A stretch of 64,000 bases of DNA, from positions 62,001-126,000 of the forward strand of contig NZ_BOMN01000113.1 in NCBI RefSeq assembly GCF_016862215.1. The letters run 5' to 3'. The stretch comes from Winogradskya humida. GTDB lineage: Bacteria; Actinomycetota; Actinomycetes; Mycobacteriales; Micromonosporaceae. This document shows positions 17,210 through 25,361 of this stretch, piece by piece. The position numbers and the translations under genes were made by a program. The notes under the pieces were generated by a model. That model was not told where the DNA came from. It saw only the letters and a list, made by a program, of their open reading frames with translations, and ran no database searches. Each line of letters opens with the position of its first letter. Positions within the stretch are counted from its first letter, which is position 1.

Positions 17210-17410
17210 CTCACCAGCAACCGCGCCTTGGTACCGCAAGACCGGGGGTAGGCGTCCTGGCCGCTTCGATGTCCACGGCCGACGCCGTTGGTTCCCGTTG
17301 CCTGGGCGCCAGGCCCGGTTCCCGGCTGAACTGTTAGCCATCAGCGTCCCGCGACAGTCTCCCGTCGGGGGGGCGCTTCGCGCTGACCCGCCCACCAGAA
17401 CCTGACATCT

Positions 17411-17449
17411 ACGGTCCCGGCCCGCTCTTGGCGGGCCGGGACCGTCCTT
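17411..17449 (+). terminator. Rho-independent terminator
   Basis: ACGGTCCCGGCCCGC and GCGGGCCGGGACCGT form a 15-bp stem with a 5-nt loop, followed by CCTTTTC, directly before the ribosome-binding site of the gene at 17466. The 17210-17410 interval holds nothing recognisable. Confidence 0.8.
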
Positions 17450-17465
17450 TTCTCGGAGTTGCGCC

Positions 17466-18278
17466 ATGAATCCTTGGTTCACTGCTACCACCCCCACGCA
17501 GGACGTCAGTACGGTTCGGCGTCCTCTGACCCCCGCCGAGCTGGACACGCTCCGTCGGCAGATCCACAGTGACGCTGCCGACCCGCAGGAGCTGGTCACC
17601 GCTGTCGTCACCGCAGTGTTCGACGCCCTGCTGACCGACCAGGGTCGGACGTACCGCGACCACCAGGATGATGCGCTGTTCGACCGCAGCCGCTACGCGA
17701 TCCCGGTCAGCCAGTGGACCGCGATCGTCACCACCGTCACCGATCGCGCCTACACGTGGGGCGCCGCCACGTCCACCGGCATGAACCTCGCCGCGCTGCT
17801 ACCCGGTAGTTACGACGACCCGGCCGTGTCCACCCCGCTCCTGCGGCCCATCGGCGGCAGCTCCCACCTGGTCCGCCTGGACATCAGCCGGGAGGCCGCC
17901 GCCACCGTCGCCTCCTGCCAACAGCACCTGATCGAACTCGCCGACGCCTACGGCACCGACAGCGACCATTACCGCAACGCCGCCGCGAGCTGGTCGCTGC
18001 AGCTCACCGCCCTGATCAGCGCCCCACCCGGCGTCCACCGGGTGCTGCACCCCGACGGGCCGCTCTCGCTGTATGTCAGCACCGACGACGCTGACCACTA
18101 CGGCATCGTCTTCGAGCCCCTCGCCCGGCACTGCACCGTCGCGGGCTGCCACGCGGTGACCACAGCAGGCGGGCAGTGGCAGCCCAGCTGTCCCGATGCC
18201 GTCGTGATCGACCACGAACACCAGCCCAGCCACCCTGCCGACGGCCCGCAGCCCGGCCGGTGGACAACCCGGCCCTGA
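17466..18278 (+). CDS. Conserved hypothetical protein (270 aa)
   Basis: ATG 17466 follows TCGGAGTTGCGCC behind a terminator. The protein is soluble with a helical N-terminal half (LTPAELDTLRRQI, ELVTAVVTAVFDALL) and ends with Cys/His-containing ARHCTVAGCHAVT plus a polar tail. A short C-terminal zinc-binding unit is possible. No family recognised. It is the last gene before the IS21 insertion, and the palindrome split by the IS was probably its terminator. Confidence 0.55.
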   Translation: MNPWFTATTPTQDVSTVRRPLTPAELDTLRRQIHSDAADPQELVTAVVTAVFDALLTDQGRTYRDHQDDALFDRSRYAIPVSQWTAIVTTVTDRAYTWGAATSTGMNLAALLPGSYDDPAVSTPLLRPIGGSSHLVRLDISREAAATVASCQQHLIELADAYGTDSDHYRNAAASWSLQLTALISAPPGVHRVLHPDGPLSLYVSTDDADHYGIVFEPLARHCTVAGCHAVTTAGGQWQPSCPDAVVIDHEHQPSHPADGPQPGRWTTRP

Positions 18279-18415
18279 CCGCGCGCCGATAAACACCCCA
18301 CCGGCGACCCGCTTGCCCTGCGGCGTACCCGCAGCAGCGAGCACTCCGACACCGCCACGGCGGTCCCGCGCCGTGCTCGCCGACCGTGTACGGCCAGCGA
18401 CCACGGCGCCCGCGT

Positions 18416-18431
18416 GACGGTGACCGCCGCC
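18416..18431 (+). repeat. Left half of the target palindrome plus 6-bp target duplication
   Basis: GACGGTGACC (18416-18425) is the exact reverse complement of GGTCACCGTC (22421-22430) beyond the IS. GCCGCC (18426-18431) is repeated at 22415-22420 as the target-site duplication. Without the IS the site would be a 10-bp stem with a GCCGCC loop, probably the terminator of the 17.5-kb gene. Confidence 0.85.
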
Positions 18432-18448
18432 TGATTTGAAGAGGTAGT

Positions 18449-18524
18449 TCTGGTCCCAGTAGTCGAACTTCTTCTGGCTCCACCGGTGGATCGGTGCGCG
18501 ATGTTCCAACTTGTTTTGGCTCCA
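18449..18524 (+). repeat. IS21 left-end tandem transposase-binding repeats
   Basis: Three copies of the unit AACTT(C/G)TT(C/T)TGGCTCCA: a diverged one ending TTCTGGTCCCA (about 18447-18457), AACTTCTTCTGGCTCCA at 18466-18482 and AACTTGTTTTGGCTCCA at 18508-18524. They are inverted relative to the right-end copies. Multiple terminal repeats are typical of IS21 transposase binding sites. Confidence 0.8.
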
Positions 18525-18694
18525 CCGGGTCATCGATGAGTTGGTAAGGACCGATTCGGGTCGGTGGCCTTCTTTTGCCCCACCTGGTCCGGCCGGTCCG
18601 GCGGCGTGGCGGGTTCCCTCAGCCGGGTGACTTGCTGGCGCATCGACTGGCGTGGGTGCGACTGTGCACCTTCGGTCATGTCGGGAGGCCGTTG

Positions 18695-20356
18695 GTGTTG
18701 TCGCGTGTGGATTTGTTCGAGCGGATCCGCCGGGATCGCCGGTTGGAACCGGAGATTTCCCAGCGGGCGCTGGCGCGCCGGTATGGCGTTCATCGCCGGA
18801 CTGTGCGGGAGGCGTTGCACTCGCCAGTGCCGCCGCCGCGCAAGAAGCCGTCCAGGGCTCGCGCTTCGGTGTTGGAGCCGGCGATGGAGTGGATCGACGC
18901 GATGCTGCGCGAGGATCTGAGCGCGCCACGCAAGCAGCGCCATACCGCCCGGCGGATCTACGACCGGTTGCGGGTCGAGTACGACTTCAACATGGCCTGC
19001 TATTCGACGATCTGCACCTACGTCAACAAGCGGCGCGCGGAGATCCTGGCCGATGCCCGTGAGGGCCGGATGCACCTGGAAGGCACGGTCCCGCAGCTTC
19101 ACGCACCCGGCGCCGAAGCCGAGGTCGACTTCGCTGACGTGTGGGTGCGCCTGGCCGGTGAGCCGGTGCAGTGTCACCTGTTCACGCTGCGGCTGTCCTA
19201 CTCGGGCAAGGCGGTGCACCGCGTCTACGTTTCGGAGAGCCAAGAGGCGTTCATGCAAGGCCACGTCGAGGCGTTCCGAGTGCTGGGCGGGGTGCCGACG
19301 CGGCACATCCGTTACGACAACCTCAAGCCGGCGGTGAACCGGGTCTGCTTCGGCCGCACCCGCGTGGAGTCACAACGCTGGACCGCGTTCAGATCGTTCT
19401 ACGGTTTTGATCCTTTTTATTGCATTCCTGGCCAAGAGGGCGCTCACGAGAAGGGCGGCGTCGAGCACGAGGGTGGGCGCTTCCGGCGCACACACCTTGT
19501 TCCTGTCCCCGAGGTCGACACCCTGGAGGAACTCAACGAGCGGCTGGCAGAGATCGACGAGGTCGAGGACAAGCGGCACGTCCACGGCGCGAACACCAGC
19601 ATCGGGTTCAACTTCGCAGAGGAAGCGCCGCTGCTGGCGCCACTGCCGGCTGACGACTTCGAGTGCGGCATCACCCTGACGCCGAAGGTCCGCCGGGACT
19701 CACGCATCGTGGTGCGCCAAAGCTACTACTCGGTGCCGGCCCGGTTCATCGGTCGGCAGGTGCGGGTCAGCCTGCGCGCCAACGAGCTGCTGGTCTTCGA
19801 CCGGCACCGGGTCGTTGCCCGGCACCCGCGGCTGACCCGCCGTTACGCCTACCGCGACGACCTGGACCACTACCTGGAGATCCTGATGGTCAAGCCCGGC
19901 GCCCTGGCCGGATCGACCGGGCTGGCGCAGGCCCGCGCCGCGGGGACTTTCACCGACACCCACGACGCCTTCTGGGCCGCGGCCCGCACTGCGCACGGTG
20001 ACGCCGCTGGCACCCGCGCGCTGATCGAAGTCCTGCTCCTGCACCGCCGGATGCCGCACGAAGCGGTCCTGGCCGGCATCACCGCGACGCTGAACGCCGG
20101 GTCCAGCAGCCCCGAACTGGTCGCGATCGAGGCTCGCAAAGCCGAGCACCGGCCGGAGACGCTGCTCGACGACGAGGACTTGGCCGAGCTGGCCGTGCCC
20201 GGACCGGGCGAACAGACCGCGCCCGGGAAACCGGCCAGCACGAACGTCATCACCCTGCCCATCCGCAACCCGGTCCTCGACGACAACCGTCCGCTGCCGT
20301 CAGTGGCCGCCTACGACCAGCTGCTCAGGCTCCGATCCTCGAAAGGCTCCGCATGA
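18695..20356 (+). CDS. istA: IS21-family transposase IstA
   Basis: A 553-aa DDE transposase that cuts and joins IS ends. The N-terminal helix-turn-helix (ISQRALARRYGVHRRTVREAL, about 21-41) should bind the terminal repeats. The catalytic triad is visible: Asp145 in EAEVDFADVW, Asp208 in HIRYDNLKP and Glu257 in HEKGGVEHEGG. A C-terminal Mu-transposase-like segment follows (YYSVPARFIGRQVRVSLRA). The start is GTG 18695 with GGGAGG 8 nt upstream; longer in-frame versions overlap the terminal repeats. The stop overlaps istB by ATGA. No frameshift; apparently functional. Confidence 0.92.
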   Translation: MLSRVDLFERIRRDRRLEPEISQRALARRYGVHRRTVREALHSPVPPPRKKPSRARASVLEPAMEWIDAMLREDLSAPRKQRHTARRIYDRLRVEYDFNMACYSTICTYVNKRRAEILADAREGRMHLEGTVPQLHAPGAEAEVDFADVWVRLAGEPVQCHLFTLRLSYSGKAVHRVYVSESQEAFMQGHVEAFRVLGGVPTRHIRYDNLKPAVNRVCFGRTRVESQRWTAFRSFYGFDPFYCIPGQEGAHEKGGVEHEGGRFRRTHLVPVPEVDTLEELNERLAEIDEVEDKRHVHGANTSIGFNFAEEAPLLAPLPADDFECGITLTPKVRRDSRIVVRQSYYSVPARFIGRQVRVSLRANELLVFDRHRVVARHPRLTRRYAYRDDLDHYLEILMVKPGALAGSTGLAQARAAGTFTDTHDAFWAAARTAHGDAAGTRALIEVLLLHRRMPHEAVLAGITATLNAGSSSPELVAIEARKAEHRPETLLDDEDLAELAVPGPGEQTAPGKPASTNVITLPIRNPVLDDNRPLPSVAAYDQLLRLRSSKGSA

Positions 20357-21201
20357 CTGCCACTACCGGCGAGGCGCGACCGCCCACCACAACACCCGCC
20401 CGGCCGCCGGCCAAGGCACCGCGGCAACGGGTCGTCGCCCCGGGCATGGACCCGGTCGATGCCGCGATCGAGCAGGCCGCCCGGACCCTGCACCTGCCGA
20501 CCATCCGCGACGGCTACGAAGAGGCCGTCGAGCACGCGCTGCGGGAGCGGTCCACCTACAAGCAGTTCCTTGCCGACCTGCTGGGCACGGAGGTCGATCA
20601 CCGCGATGAGCGCCGCAAGCTTCGGCTGGTCCGTGAGGCGAACTTCTCCCGGCCCAAACGCATCGAGGATTTCGACTACAGCGCCAACCCGAACGTCTTG
20701 CCCGAGCAGATCAACACGCTCTGCGACCCGTCCTGGGTCGTCGCTGGTCAGCCGCTCTGCCTGATCGGTGACTCCGGCACCGGCAAGAGTCACCTGTTGA
20801 TCGGGATCGGCACTGCGATCGCCGAGGCCGGTTACAAGGTCCGCTACACCACCGCGGCTAACCTGGTCAACGAGCTGGCCGAGGCCGCCGACGAACGGCA
20901 GCTGACCAAGGTCATCGCCCGCTACGGGCGCTGCGATCTGCTTTGCCTGGACGAGTTCGGCTACCTCGATCTTGACAAGGCCGGCGCAAAGCTGCTGTTC
21001 CAGATTTTCACCGACCGTGAGGAACGCCGGGCGATCGCGGTCGCATCCAACGCCCCGTTCTCGGAATGGCACCGCACCTTCACCGACGCCCGGCTCTGCA
21101 AGGCGATCGTCGACCGGCTCACGTTCAACGCCCACATCATCGAGACCGGCAACGAGTCGTTCCGGCTGCTCACCACCACCCGCAAACGCGGCAAGAAGTA
21201 G
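20353..21201 (+). CDS. istB: IS21-family helper ATPase IstB
   Basis: A 282-aa AAA+ ATPase related to DnaC that helps IstA choose and engage target DNA. Walker A GDSGTGKS is at 139-146, Walker B reads LLCLDEFGYL, and the arginine-rich C-terminus ends in TRKRGKK. Its length is slightly above the usual 250 aa because of an N-terminal basic, Pro-rich extension (about 30 aa). Translationally coupled to istA. Intact. Confidence 0.93.
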   Translation: MTATTGEARPPTTTPARPPAKAPRQRVVAPGMDPVDAAIEQAARTLHLPTIRDGYEEAVEHALRERSTYKQFLADLLGTEVDHRDERRKLRLVREANFSRPKRIEDFDYSANPNVLPEQINTLCDPSWVVAGQPLCLIGDSGTGKSHLLIGIGTAIAEAGYKVRYTTAANLVNELAEAADERQLTKVIARYGRCDLLCLDEFGYLDLDKAGAKLLFQIFTDREERRAIAVASNAPFSEWHRTFTDARLCKAIVDRLTFNAHIIETGNESFRLLTTTRKRGKK

Positions 21202-21276
21202 TCACACGCACCCCCGTCCCGGCGGCCGCGGCGCGAACCGCGTCCGGCTGCCCGGCCCCGCTGGCGAGGAGCACCC

Positions 21277-21558
21277 GTGAGCGATCCCGGCCCGGCCGAT
21301 GCCCTCACCGAAGTTCCGGTGAACGCAGCCGTCCTGGACGCCACCGCAGACCTGCTCGACCTGCTCAACGACTTCTTCACCAGCACCGACTTCGCGACAC
21401 GCTCCCGGCTCGGTTGCTTCCTCGTCGGCCGTTACGGCCCCGAGAACACCACGGACTCGGTCACCGAAGCCGCCGTTCTGCTCGAGCAGCTCGGCGAGGC
21501 CGCCGAGCTGCTGCACTCCCTCGCCGACCACTCTGGCGCCGACGACCGGCCCGGCTAA
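21277..21558 (+). CDS. IS-borne small acidic protein (93 aa)
   Basis: GTG 21277 is preceded by GCGAGGAGCACCC, a good ribosome-binding site, 75 nt after istB. The product is acidic and mostly helical (VLDATADLLDLLNDFF, AAVLLEQLGEAAELLHSLAD) with no cysteines. Hydrophobic heptads suggest a helical bundle or dimer. Not recognised. Position inside the IS boundaries makes it either an IstAB accessory or cargo. Confidence 0.6.
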   Translation: MSDPGPADALTEVPVNAAVLDATADLLDLLNDFFTSTDFATRSRLGCFLVGRYGPENTTDSVTEAAVLLEQLGEAAELLHSLADHSGADDRPG

Positions 21559-21649
21559 GTCTTGCGGCACCGGACCCGGCTCTGCAGCCCGATGCCCTGT
21601 CGCAGCCGGCCGGTCACGGTCTCACCTGATCTGATATCCCCAACGCGCT

Positions 21650-22105
21650 CTACTTGTCCTGACGCACACGCAGAGCCCGGTGCCGAAAGCGCTGCGACCG
21701 GGTCGGCAGCTGGCTGGTTTCATCAAGGACGCTGCTCAACTCATCGTTGGCATAGCCGCCCTCGATCCAGTCAAGGGCTCGGTCGGCCCAGTACTCCGTC
21801 GGCCAGCGCAGAGCCATCGTGATCAGCTCCAACCAGGGCGGGTCTGGTTCAAACGAAGTCCGTGCCGTCACTTCTGCCTCTACCTCGCGAAACGGCCGCT
21901 CCAACAAGGGCAGGAGCGAGCGCAGCCGGGTGCGCTCCTGCGCAGGACCGATCGGCAAGGAATCTCCGCCGACGACCCAGGTGCCATCGGCGATGCCCAA
22001 CGCCAAGCCGTAATCGTTGATCGTTAGAACTGGACGAAATCCGCTCGCTTCCACAGCAACATGCTCTCGCAGCAGTTCCGTCCACCGACCAGGACACCCG
22101 CGCAT
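21650..22105 (-). CDS. IS-borne hypothetical protein (151 aa), opposite strand
   Basis: A 151-aa soluble protein transcribed towards istB. The fold is apparently alpha/beta: VLTINDYGLALGIADGTWVVG, then Arg/Leu-rich helices (RLRSLLPLLERPFREVEAEV) and ALRWPTEYWADRALDWIE. The start is uncertain: the ATG at 22105 has no clear ribosome-binding site, and an internal start is possible. Between this gene and the IS end lie only terminal repeats, so it is cargo of the IS. No family recognised. Confidence 0.5.
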   Translation of the reverse strand: MRGCPGRWTELLREHVAVEASGFRPVLTINDYGLALGIADGTWVVGGDSLPIGPAQERTRLRSLLPLLERPFREVEAEVTARTSFEPDPPWLELITMALRWPTEYWADRALDWIEGGYANDELSSVLDETSQLPTRSQRFRHRALRVRQDK

Positions 22106-22207
22106 AAAGAAGCCGGGCCCGTCGGTCCACCTGTCGGGGGCGAACCAGACCGACCCGGTCCTGCCTCGATGCTACGACCTCAGGCAGCTCGATCAGCAGC
22201 GCTCAGG

Positions 22208-22404
22208 TGGAGCCAAAAGAAGTTCTCATCCCACGTTCGAGCGACACCCCACCAAGGCCGGGTGGAGCCAAAACAAGTTGGAATCACGGCCCCGGCCACG
22301 ACCCGTCAACGCCCTCGATCATCGCCCGAGTGGAGCCAAGAGAAGTTCTACTCGATCAAGCGGTGGTCCCAAGAGAAGTTCGTCCGGTGGGGCCGAAACA
22401 GGTT
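22208..22404 (+). repeat. IS21 right-end repeats (five units)
   Basis: TGGAGCCAAAAGAAGTT-type units at 22208-22224, 22263-22279, 22331-22347, 22364-22380 (TGGTCCC variant) and 22388-22404 (TGGGGCCG variant). The outer two are the most diverged, mirrored by the diverged outermost left copy. Five copies on one end versus three on the other. Confidence 0.85.
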
Positions 22405-22414
22405 CTTACAAACA

Positions 22415-22430
22415 GCCGCCGGTCACCGTC
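22415..22430 (+). repeat. Right target duplication and right half of the palindrome
   Basis: GCCGCC (22415-22420) repeats the left target copy. GGTCACCGTC (22421-22430) completes the palindrome begun at 18416. Confidence 0.85.
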
Positions 22431-22548
22431 GCCAACCCGGCCTCCACCGCTGGCCACCACCGTCCACCAGCCGCACCGGCGGACGAACGATCCCCATCGG
22501 CCTGTCCGCCTCCGCGGTCGTCGCACCGCCATCACCCAAGGAGCCGTC

Positions 22549-22821
22549 GTGCGTCACCCTTCCCGTCTTGCACGCAGACCTGGCATCTGTGATCCGCGGT
22601 CGGCGCCGGCGCCGCGGTCGGGTCACCGTCGCCCCGCCGCGCCCTACGGCAACGTCGTGTCCCACATGCGCCTCGCCGGCCGGCCCCAGCAACCGGCGCG
22701 CTCGACCCCCCGCCTGCTGGTTACCGGTCGCCGGCCACCCGACCGTGACAACACCACCAGGCGGACTCTGCAGGTGTGCACTACTTCCCGGCCGTGCCGG
22801 CGTTGTGCAGGTGGGTGGTGA
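22549..22821 (+). CDS. Hypothetical basic protein (90 aa) coupled to primase-polymerase
   Basis: GTG 22549 has AAGGAG 5 nt upstream, and the TGA overlaps the GTG of the prim-pol gene (GTGA at 22818-22821). The product is Arg/Pro-rich with a C-terminal CTTSRPCRRCAGGW cysteine cluster, perhaps a small zinc or nucleic-acid binder. Composition is biased, so the call rests mostly on the ribosome-binding site and the overlap. Confidence 0.45.
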   Translation: MRHPSRLARRPGICDPRSAPAPRSGHRRPAAPYGNVVSHMRLAGRPQQPARSTPRLLVTGRRPPDRDNTTRRTLQVCTTSRPCRRCAGGW

Positions 22822-23825
22822 ACGCCTCCTGGCCGGCCGATCCGATCGCCAACAGTGATCCGCGACCACCGGTCACCACGGCGGACCTCGTGGCCGCAGC
22901 GATCGGCTACGCCGCGGCTGGCATAGCGGTGCTGCCGCTGCACACCCCCAGCGCCAGCAGTGTCTGCAGTTGCCGAGCCGGTGCGACCTGCGGCTCGCCG
23001 GGCAAGCACCCCCGTCTGCGTCGCGGCCTGCACGACGCCTCCCGGCAGCCGCAGGTCATCCGGGCGTGGTGGGCGCGGTGGCCGGACGCGAACGTCGGCC
23101 TGGTCACCGGAACGGTGCTGGACGTCTGCGACATCGACACCGCCAGCGGCCTGCACGTCGTTCTCGACCTGCTCGACGTCATCCGCCCGCCCGGTCCACT
23201 GATCCGTACCGGTTCTGGGTGGCATCTCTGGTACGCCGCCGGGGAGCTGCCCAGCCGGGTAGCGATCGCACCCGGGGTGGACTGGCGCGGTCGCGGCGGC
23301 CTGGTCGTCGCCCCGCCGTCGCTGCACACCACTGGGACCCGTTACACGTTCCAGCAGCCCTGGCAGCACCCCGGCCTGCCGGTCTGCCCACCGCAGCTAC
23401 GCGCCCTGGTTCTTCCAGCACCGCAGCCACTGGCCGGCCCACCGGCAGCCCCGATCGCGGACCTGGACCGCTACGTGCAAGCAGCGCTCGAGGGCGAAGC
23501 CCAACGCATTCGCCGTGCGCCACGGCCGGTCATCAGCGACGGCCGGCGCATCAGCGGCGGCGGCCGCAACGACGCCCTGAACCGGGCCGCGTTCCGGCTC
23601 GGGCAACTGGCCGCGCAGACCCCCATGGACGAGACGGCCGTGCGCCGCGAACTCACCGAAGCCGCCCTCAGCACGGGGCTGGGACGCGCTGAGGTCCAGC
23701 GCACATTGTCGTCCGGGTGGCGAGCCGGGCTGCGTCATCCCCGGCGTCTCGGTGACCGACAGAGTGCCGCCGGACGTCATGTCAGGAGGGCACCGGTGCA
23801 CACCTGGCCGGGACCGCACAGCTGA
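22818..23825 (+). CDS. Bifunctional DNA primase/polymerase (prim-pol)
   Basis: A 335-aa archaeo-eukaryotic-primase-type protein (PF09250-like), expected to prime and extend plasmid DNA. Family landmarks: AAIGYAAAGIAVLPLHTP, a Cys-rich CSCRAGATCGSPGKHP, WWARWPDANVGLVTG, the metal-binding VCDIDTASG, TGSGWHLWYA, and DWRGRGGLVVAPPS. The C-terminal part (about 250-320) is helical (AAFRLGQLAAQTPMDE) and may contact DNA or a helicase; no helicase domain is fused. GTG 22818 overlaps the preceding stop; a longer start at 22776 is possible. With the SSBs downstream it forms a replication-type cluster. No separate Rep initiator was recognised. Confidence 0.82.
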   Translation: MNASWPADPIANSDPRPPVTTADLVAAAIGYAAAGIAVLPLHTPSASSVCSCRAGATCGSPGKHPRLRRGLHDASRQPQVIRAWWARWPDANVGLVTGTVLDVCDIDTASGLHVVLDLLDVIRPPGPLIRTGSGWHLWYAAGELPSRVAIAPGVDWRGRGGLVVAPPSLHTTGTRYTFQQPWQHPGLPVCPPQLRALVLPAPQPLAGPPAAPIADLDRYVQAALEGEAQRIRRAPRPVISDGRRISGGGRNDALNRAAFRLGQLAAQTPMDETAVRRELTEAALSTGLGRAEVQRTLSSGWRAGLRHPRRLGDRQSAAGRHVRRAPVHTWPGPHS

Positions 23826-24092
23826 CGCCCTCCTGCTCGGCCGTCACCGCGGTGAGCAACCAGCTCGGTCTGGCCAACGATGGAATGCCGCCCGCCCCTC
23901 GAGGCTGGCTGCGGTCCGACGCGCCACTCGGCCGTTGTACCCGAACCCAGGGTGCGTGGTCCGAGCCGATGCAAGGTCGGCGCCCGACGGTGGGCAATGA
24001 CAGCTGCTCCGCGATAGGGCGCGTTGCGGTCCCGGCATGCCGGCTGGGCCGGTCCGTGGACGTCGGTTGGTTCCGCTGCTGAGGGACCCGAA

Positions 24093-24225
24093 GGTCAGCC
24101 CACCCAGGCCAGGGGTGCAAGCCCCGGCAGAGCATCTTGGCCCACACCGTCTCGCGTTGCTCGACGCCAAGATCTTCTGACTCGGACGGGGCTTGCACCC
24201 CTTTGGCCTACGTGCGGGCTCTGAC
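24093..24225 (+). promoter_or_regulatory. Structured leader element E3 (upstream of ssb)
   Basis: The most elaborate copy. GGTCAGCCCAC pairs with GTGCGGGCTCTGACC, AGGCC with GGCCT, and GGGGTGCAAGCCCCG (24112-24126) pairs perfectly with 24187-24201. AGAG/TTCT flank the C-C mismatch, then ATCTTGGC/GCCAAGAT and an inner GTC/GAC stem. It ends 93 nt before the ssb ATG and is followed by CCCCGTCAGCGCGGC, also found after E5. E3 and E5 are near-identical over about 170 nt. The gene-free stretch 23826-24317 (492 nt) otherwise shows nothing recognisable. Confidence 0.8.
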
Positions 24226-24317
24226 CGGCCCCGTCAGCGCGGCCCCGCGGCGCCCGGATCACCCGATCCGAACGGCGTGCATGGGCCGCACCGCATCACT
24301 TGAACGGGAGTCAGCAC

Positions 24318-24746
24318 ATGTCGGAGTTCAACTTCACCTTCGAGGGCAACCTCGTCGCCAAGCCCGAGCTGGAGATCACCAAGGGCGGGCAGACCCTGAG
24401 CCGACTCCGTGTCGCCCACAGCCGCCGCCGTAAGGTCGAAGGCCAATGGGTGGACGCTCCCCCGATGTGGGTGCATGTAACCGCCTGGGACGACCTCGCG
24501 GAACGATGCGCCAAGTTGGACAAGGGCGACACTGTGCTCGTCAAGGGCCGCGACGACCTGGGCACGTGGGCCTTCATCCGCCAGGACGGCACCCCCGGCG
24601 GCATCCTCGAGGTCACCGCCGAGAACGTGTCGTTGTCCCTGCGATTCACCGGAGCCCAGCCGGTGGCCAGCAACCACCCCGCCGGCGACGCATGGGATCC
24701 CGCCACCCCTGAGCCTGAGGCCGAGCGCGAGCTGCAGGCCGCCTGA
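24318..24746 (+). CDS. ssb: Single-stranded DNA-binding protein (plasmid SSB)
   Basis: A 142-aa OB-fold protein: FTFEGNLVAKPELEITKGGQ, LRVAHSRRRK, then WVHVTAWDDLAERC and DTVLVKGRDD, all in SSB order. It probably coats ssDNA during transfer and replication. The C-terminus ends ERELQAA and lacks the DDDIPF-type tail that bacterial SSBs use to recruit partners, so it may protect ssDNA without recruiting host repair enzymes. The ATG follows CGGGAGTCAGCAC. Controlled by, or at least directly behind, leader E3; followed by a GC hairpin at 24757. Confidence 0.85.
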   Translation: MSEFNFTFEGNLVAKPELEITKGGQTLSRLRVAHSRRRKVEGQWVDAPPMWVHVTAWDDLAERCAKLDKGDTVLVKGRDDLGTWAFIRQDGTPGGILEVTAENVSLSLRFTGAQPVASNHPAGDAWDPATPEPEAERELQAA

Positions 24747-24756
24747 CCGCCTTCCC

Positions 24757-24780
24757 GGGGCCGGTCACCCGGCCGGCCCC
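24757..24780 (+). terminator. GC-rich hairpin after ssb
   Basis: GGGGCCGG pairs with CCGGCCCC (or GGCCGG with CCGGCC around TCAC) 10 nt after the ssb stop. No T-run; probable weak terminator or stabilising stem. Confidence 0.5.
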
Positions 24781-24823
24781 AGTCTCCCACTGACACGTCC
24801 GATCCATTCCGGGGAGTTTCGTC

Positions 24824-25294
24824 ATGAGCCAGGAACCGTCGAAGCAGATCTTCAGCAGTCTCATCCAAGGCACCGTCCGTGGCCGCAGCGAGCAGGGGCA
24901 CACCAACAGCGGCGGCCGGGCCTTCGTCAAGTTCCGCATCGTGCACCGAACCGGCTACTTCAGTAGCGGCAAGTGGGTAGCCACCGCCCCGATGGAGTTC
25001 GAGGTGACCTGCTGGGAGGAACAGCAGATGCTGCTCGCCCGCTCCCTGCGCCCCGGCACCGACGTCCTCGTCACGGTCAAGAAGATGACTCCGTACCTCG
25101 ACCAGGGCGAGGAACCCATCATCAATATCACGCCGGCCAACATCACGCCCCTGCCCAGCAGCAACGCGCCCACCCCAAGCGCACCGCGCCGGCAGCGCAG
25201 CGGCGACCTGGTCGTGAGCCCGCACGGCGAGAAGATCGCCGCGGACGCCTGGCCGGACACCGTCACCGACCCGCAGCTCGTGCATCGCCGCTGA
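24824..25294 (+). CDS. Second SSB-like OB-fold protein
   Basis: A 156-aa protein with SSB-like strands: VKFRIVHRTGYFSSGKW, MEFEVTCWEEQQMLLARSL and DVLVTVKKMTPY, then a Pro/Ser-rich linker and a C-terminus ending QLVHRR. More diverged than the first SSB; also lacks a DIPF tail. The ATG follows GGGGAGTTTCGTC. Two tandem SSB paralogues on one element suggest specialised roles, for example replication versus conjugation, but this is inference. Confidence 0.72.
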   Translation: MSQEPSKQIFSSLIQGTVRGRSEQGHTNSGGRAFVKFRIVHRTGYFSSGKWVATAPMEFEVTCWEEQQMLLARSLRPGTDVLVTVKKMTPYLDQGEEPIINITPANITPLPSSNAPTPSAPRRQRSGDLVVSPHGEKIAADAWPDTVTDPQLVHRR

Positions 25295-25307
25295 GCCCAT
25301 CCGCGCC

Positions 25308-25337
25308 AAGGCCGGCCCGCACACGCGGGCCGGCCTT
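25308..25337 (+). terminator. Rho-independent terminator
   Basis: AAGGCCGGCCCGC and GCGGGCCGGCCTT form a 13-bp stem with an ACAC loop, ending in CTTTCG, 13 nt after the second SSB gene. Confidence 0.8.
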
Positions 25338-25361
25338 TCGTCGTTCAGGAGGTCCGCCCCC

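Larger units (their letters stand above)
18432..22414 (+). mobile_element. IS21-family insertion sequence with passenger ORFs (3983 bp)
   Basis: The ends are TGATTTGAAG on the left and CTTACAAACA on the right, with TG...CA termini. A 6-bp GCCGCC duplication flanks both sides. Contents in order: left-end repeats, istA, istB (4-nt overlap), a 93-aa plus-strand ORF, a 151-aa minus-strand ORF, right-end repeats. At nearly 4 kb it is longer than typical IS21 elements (about 2-2.5 kb) because of the roughly 1-kb segment after istB. All parts look intact, so recent insertion and activity are plausible. Confidence 0.9.

Noticed and set aside
15875..17611. 578-codon minus-strand ORF opposite parB
   Set aside because: Shadow frame of a high-GC gene; Val/Gly/Arg/Leu-biased product, no ribosome-binding site, and the plus-strand ParB has clear domains.
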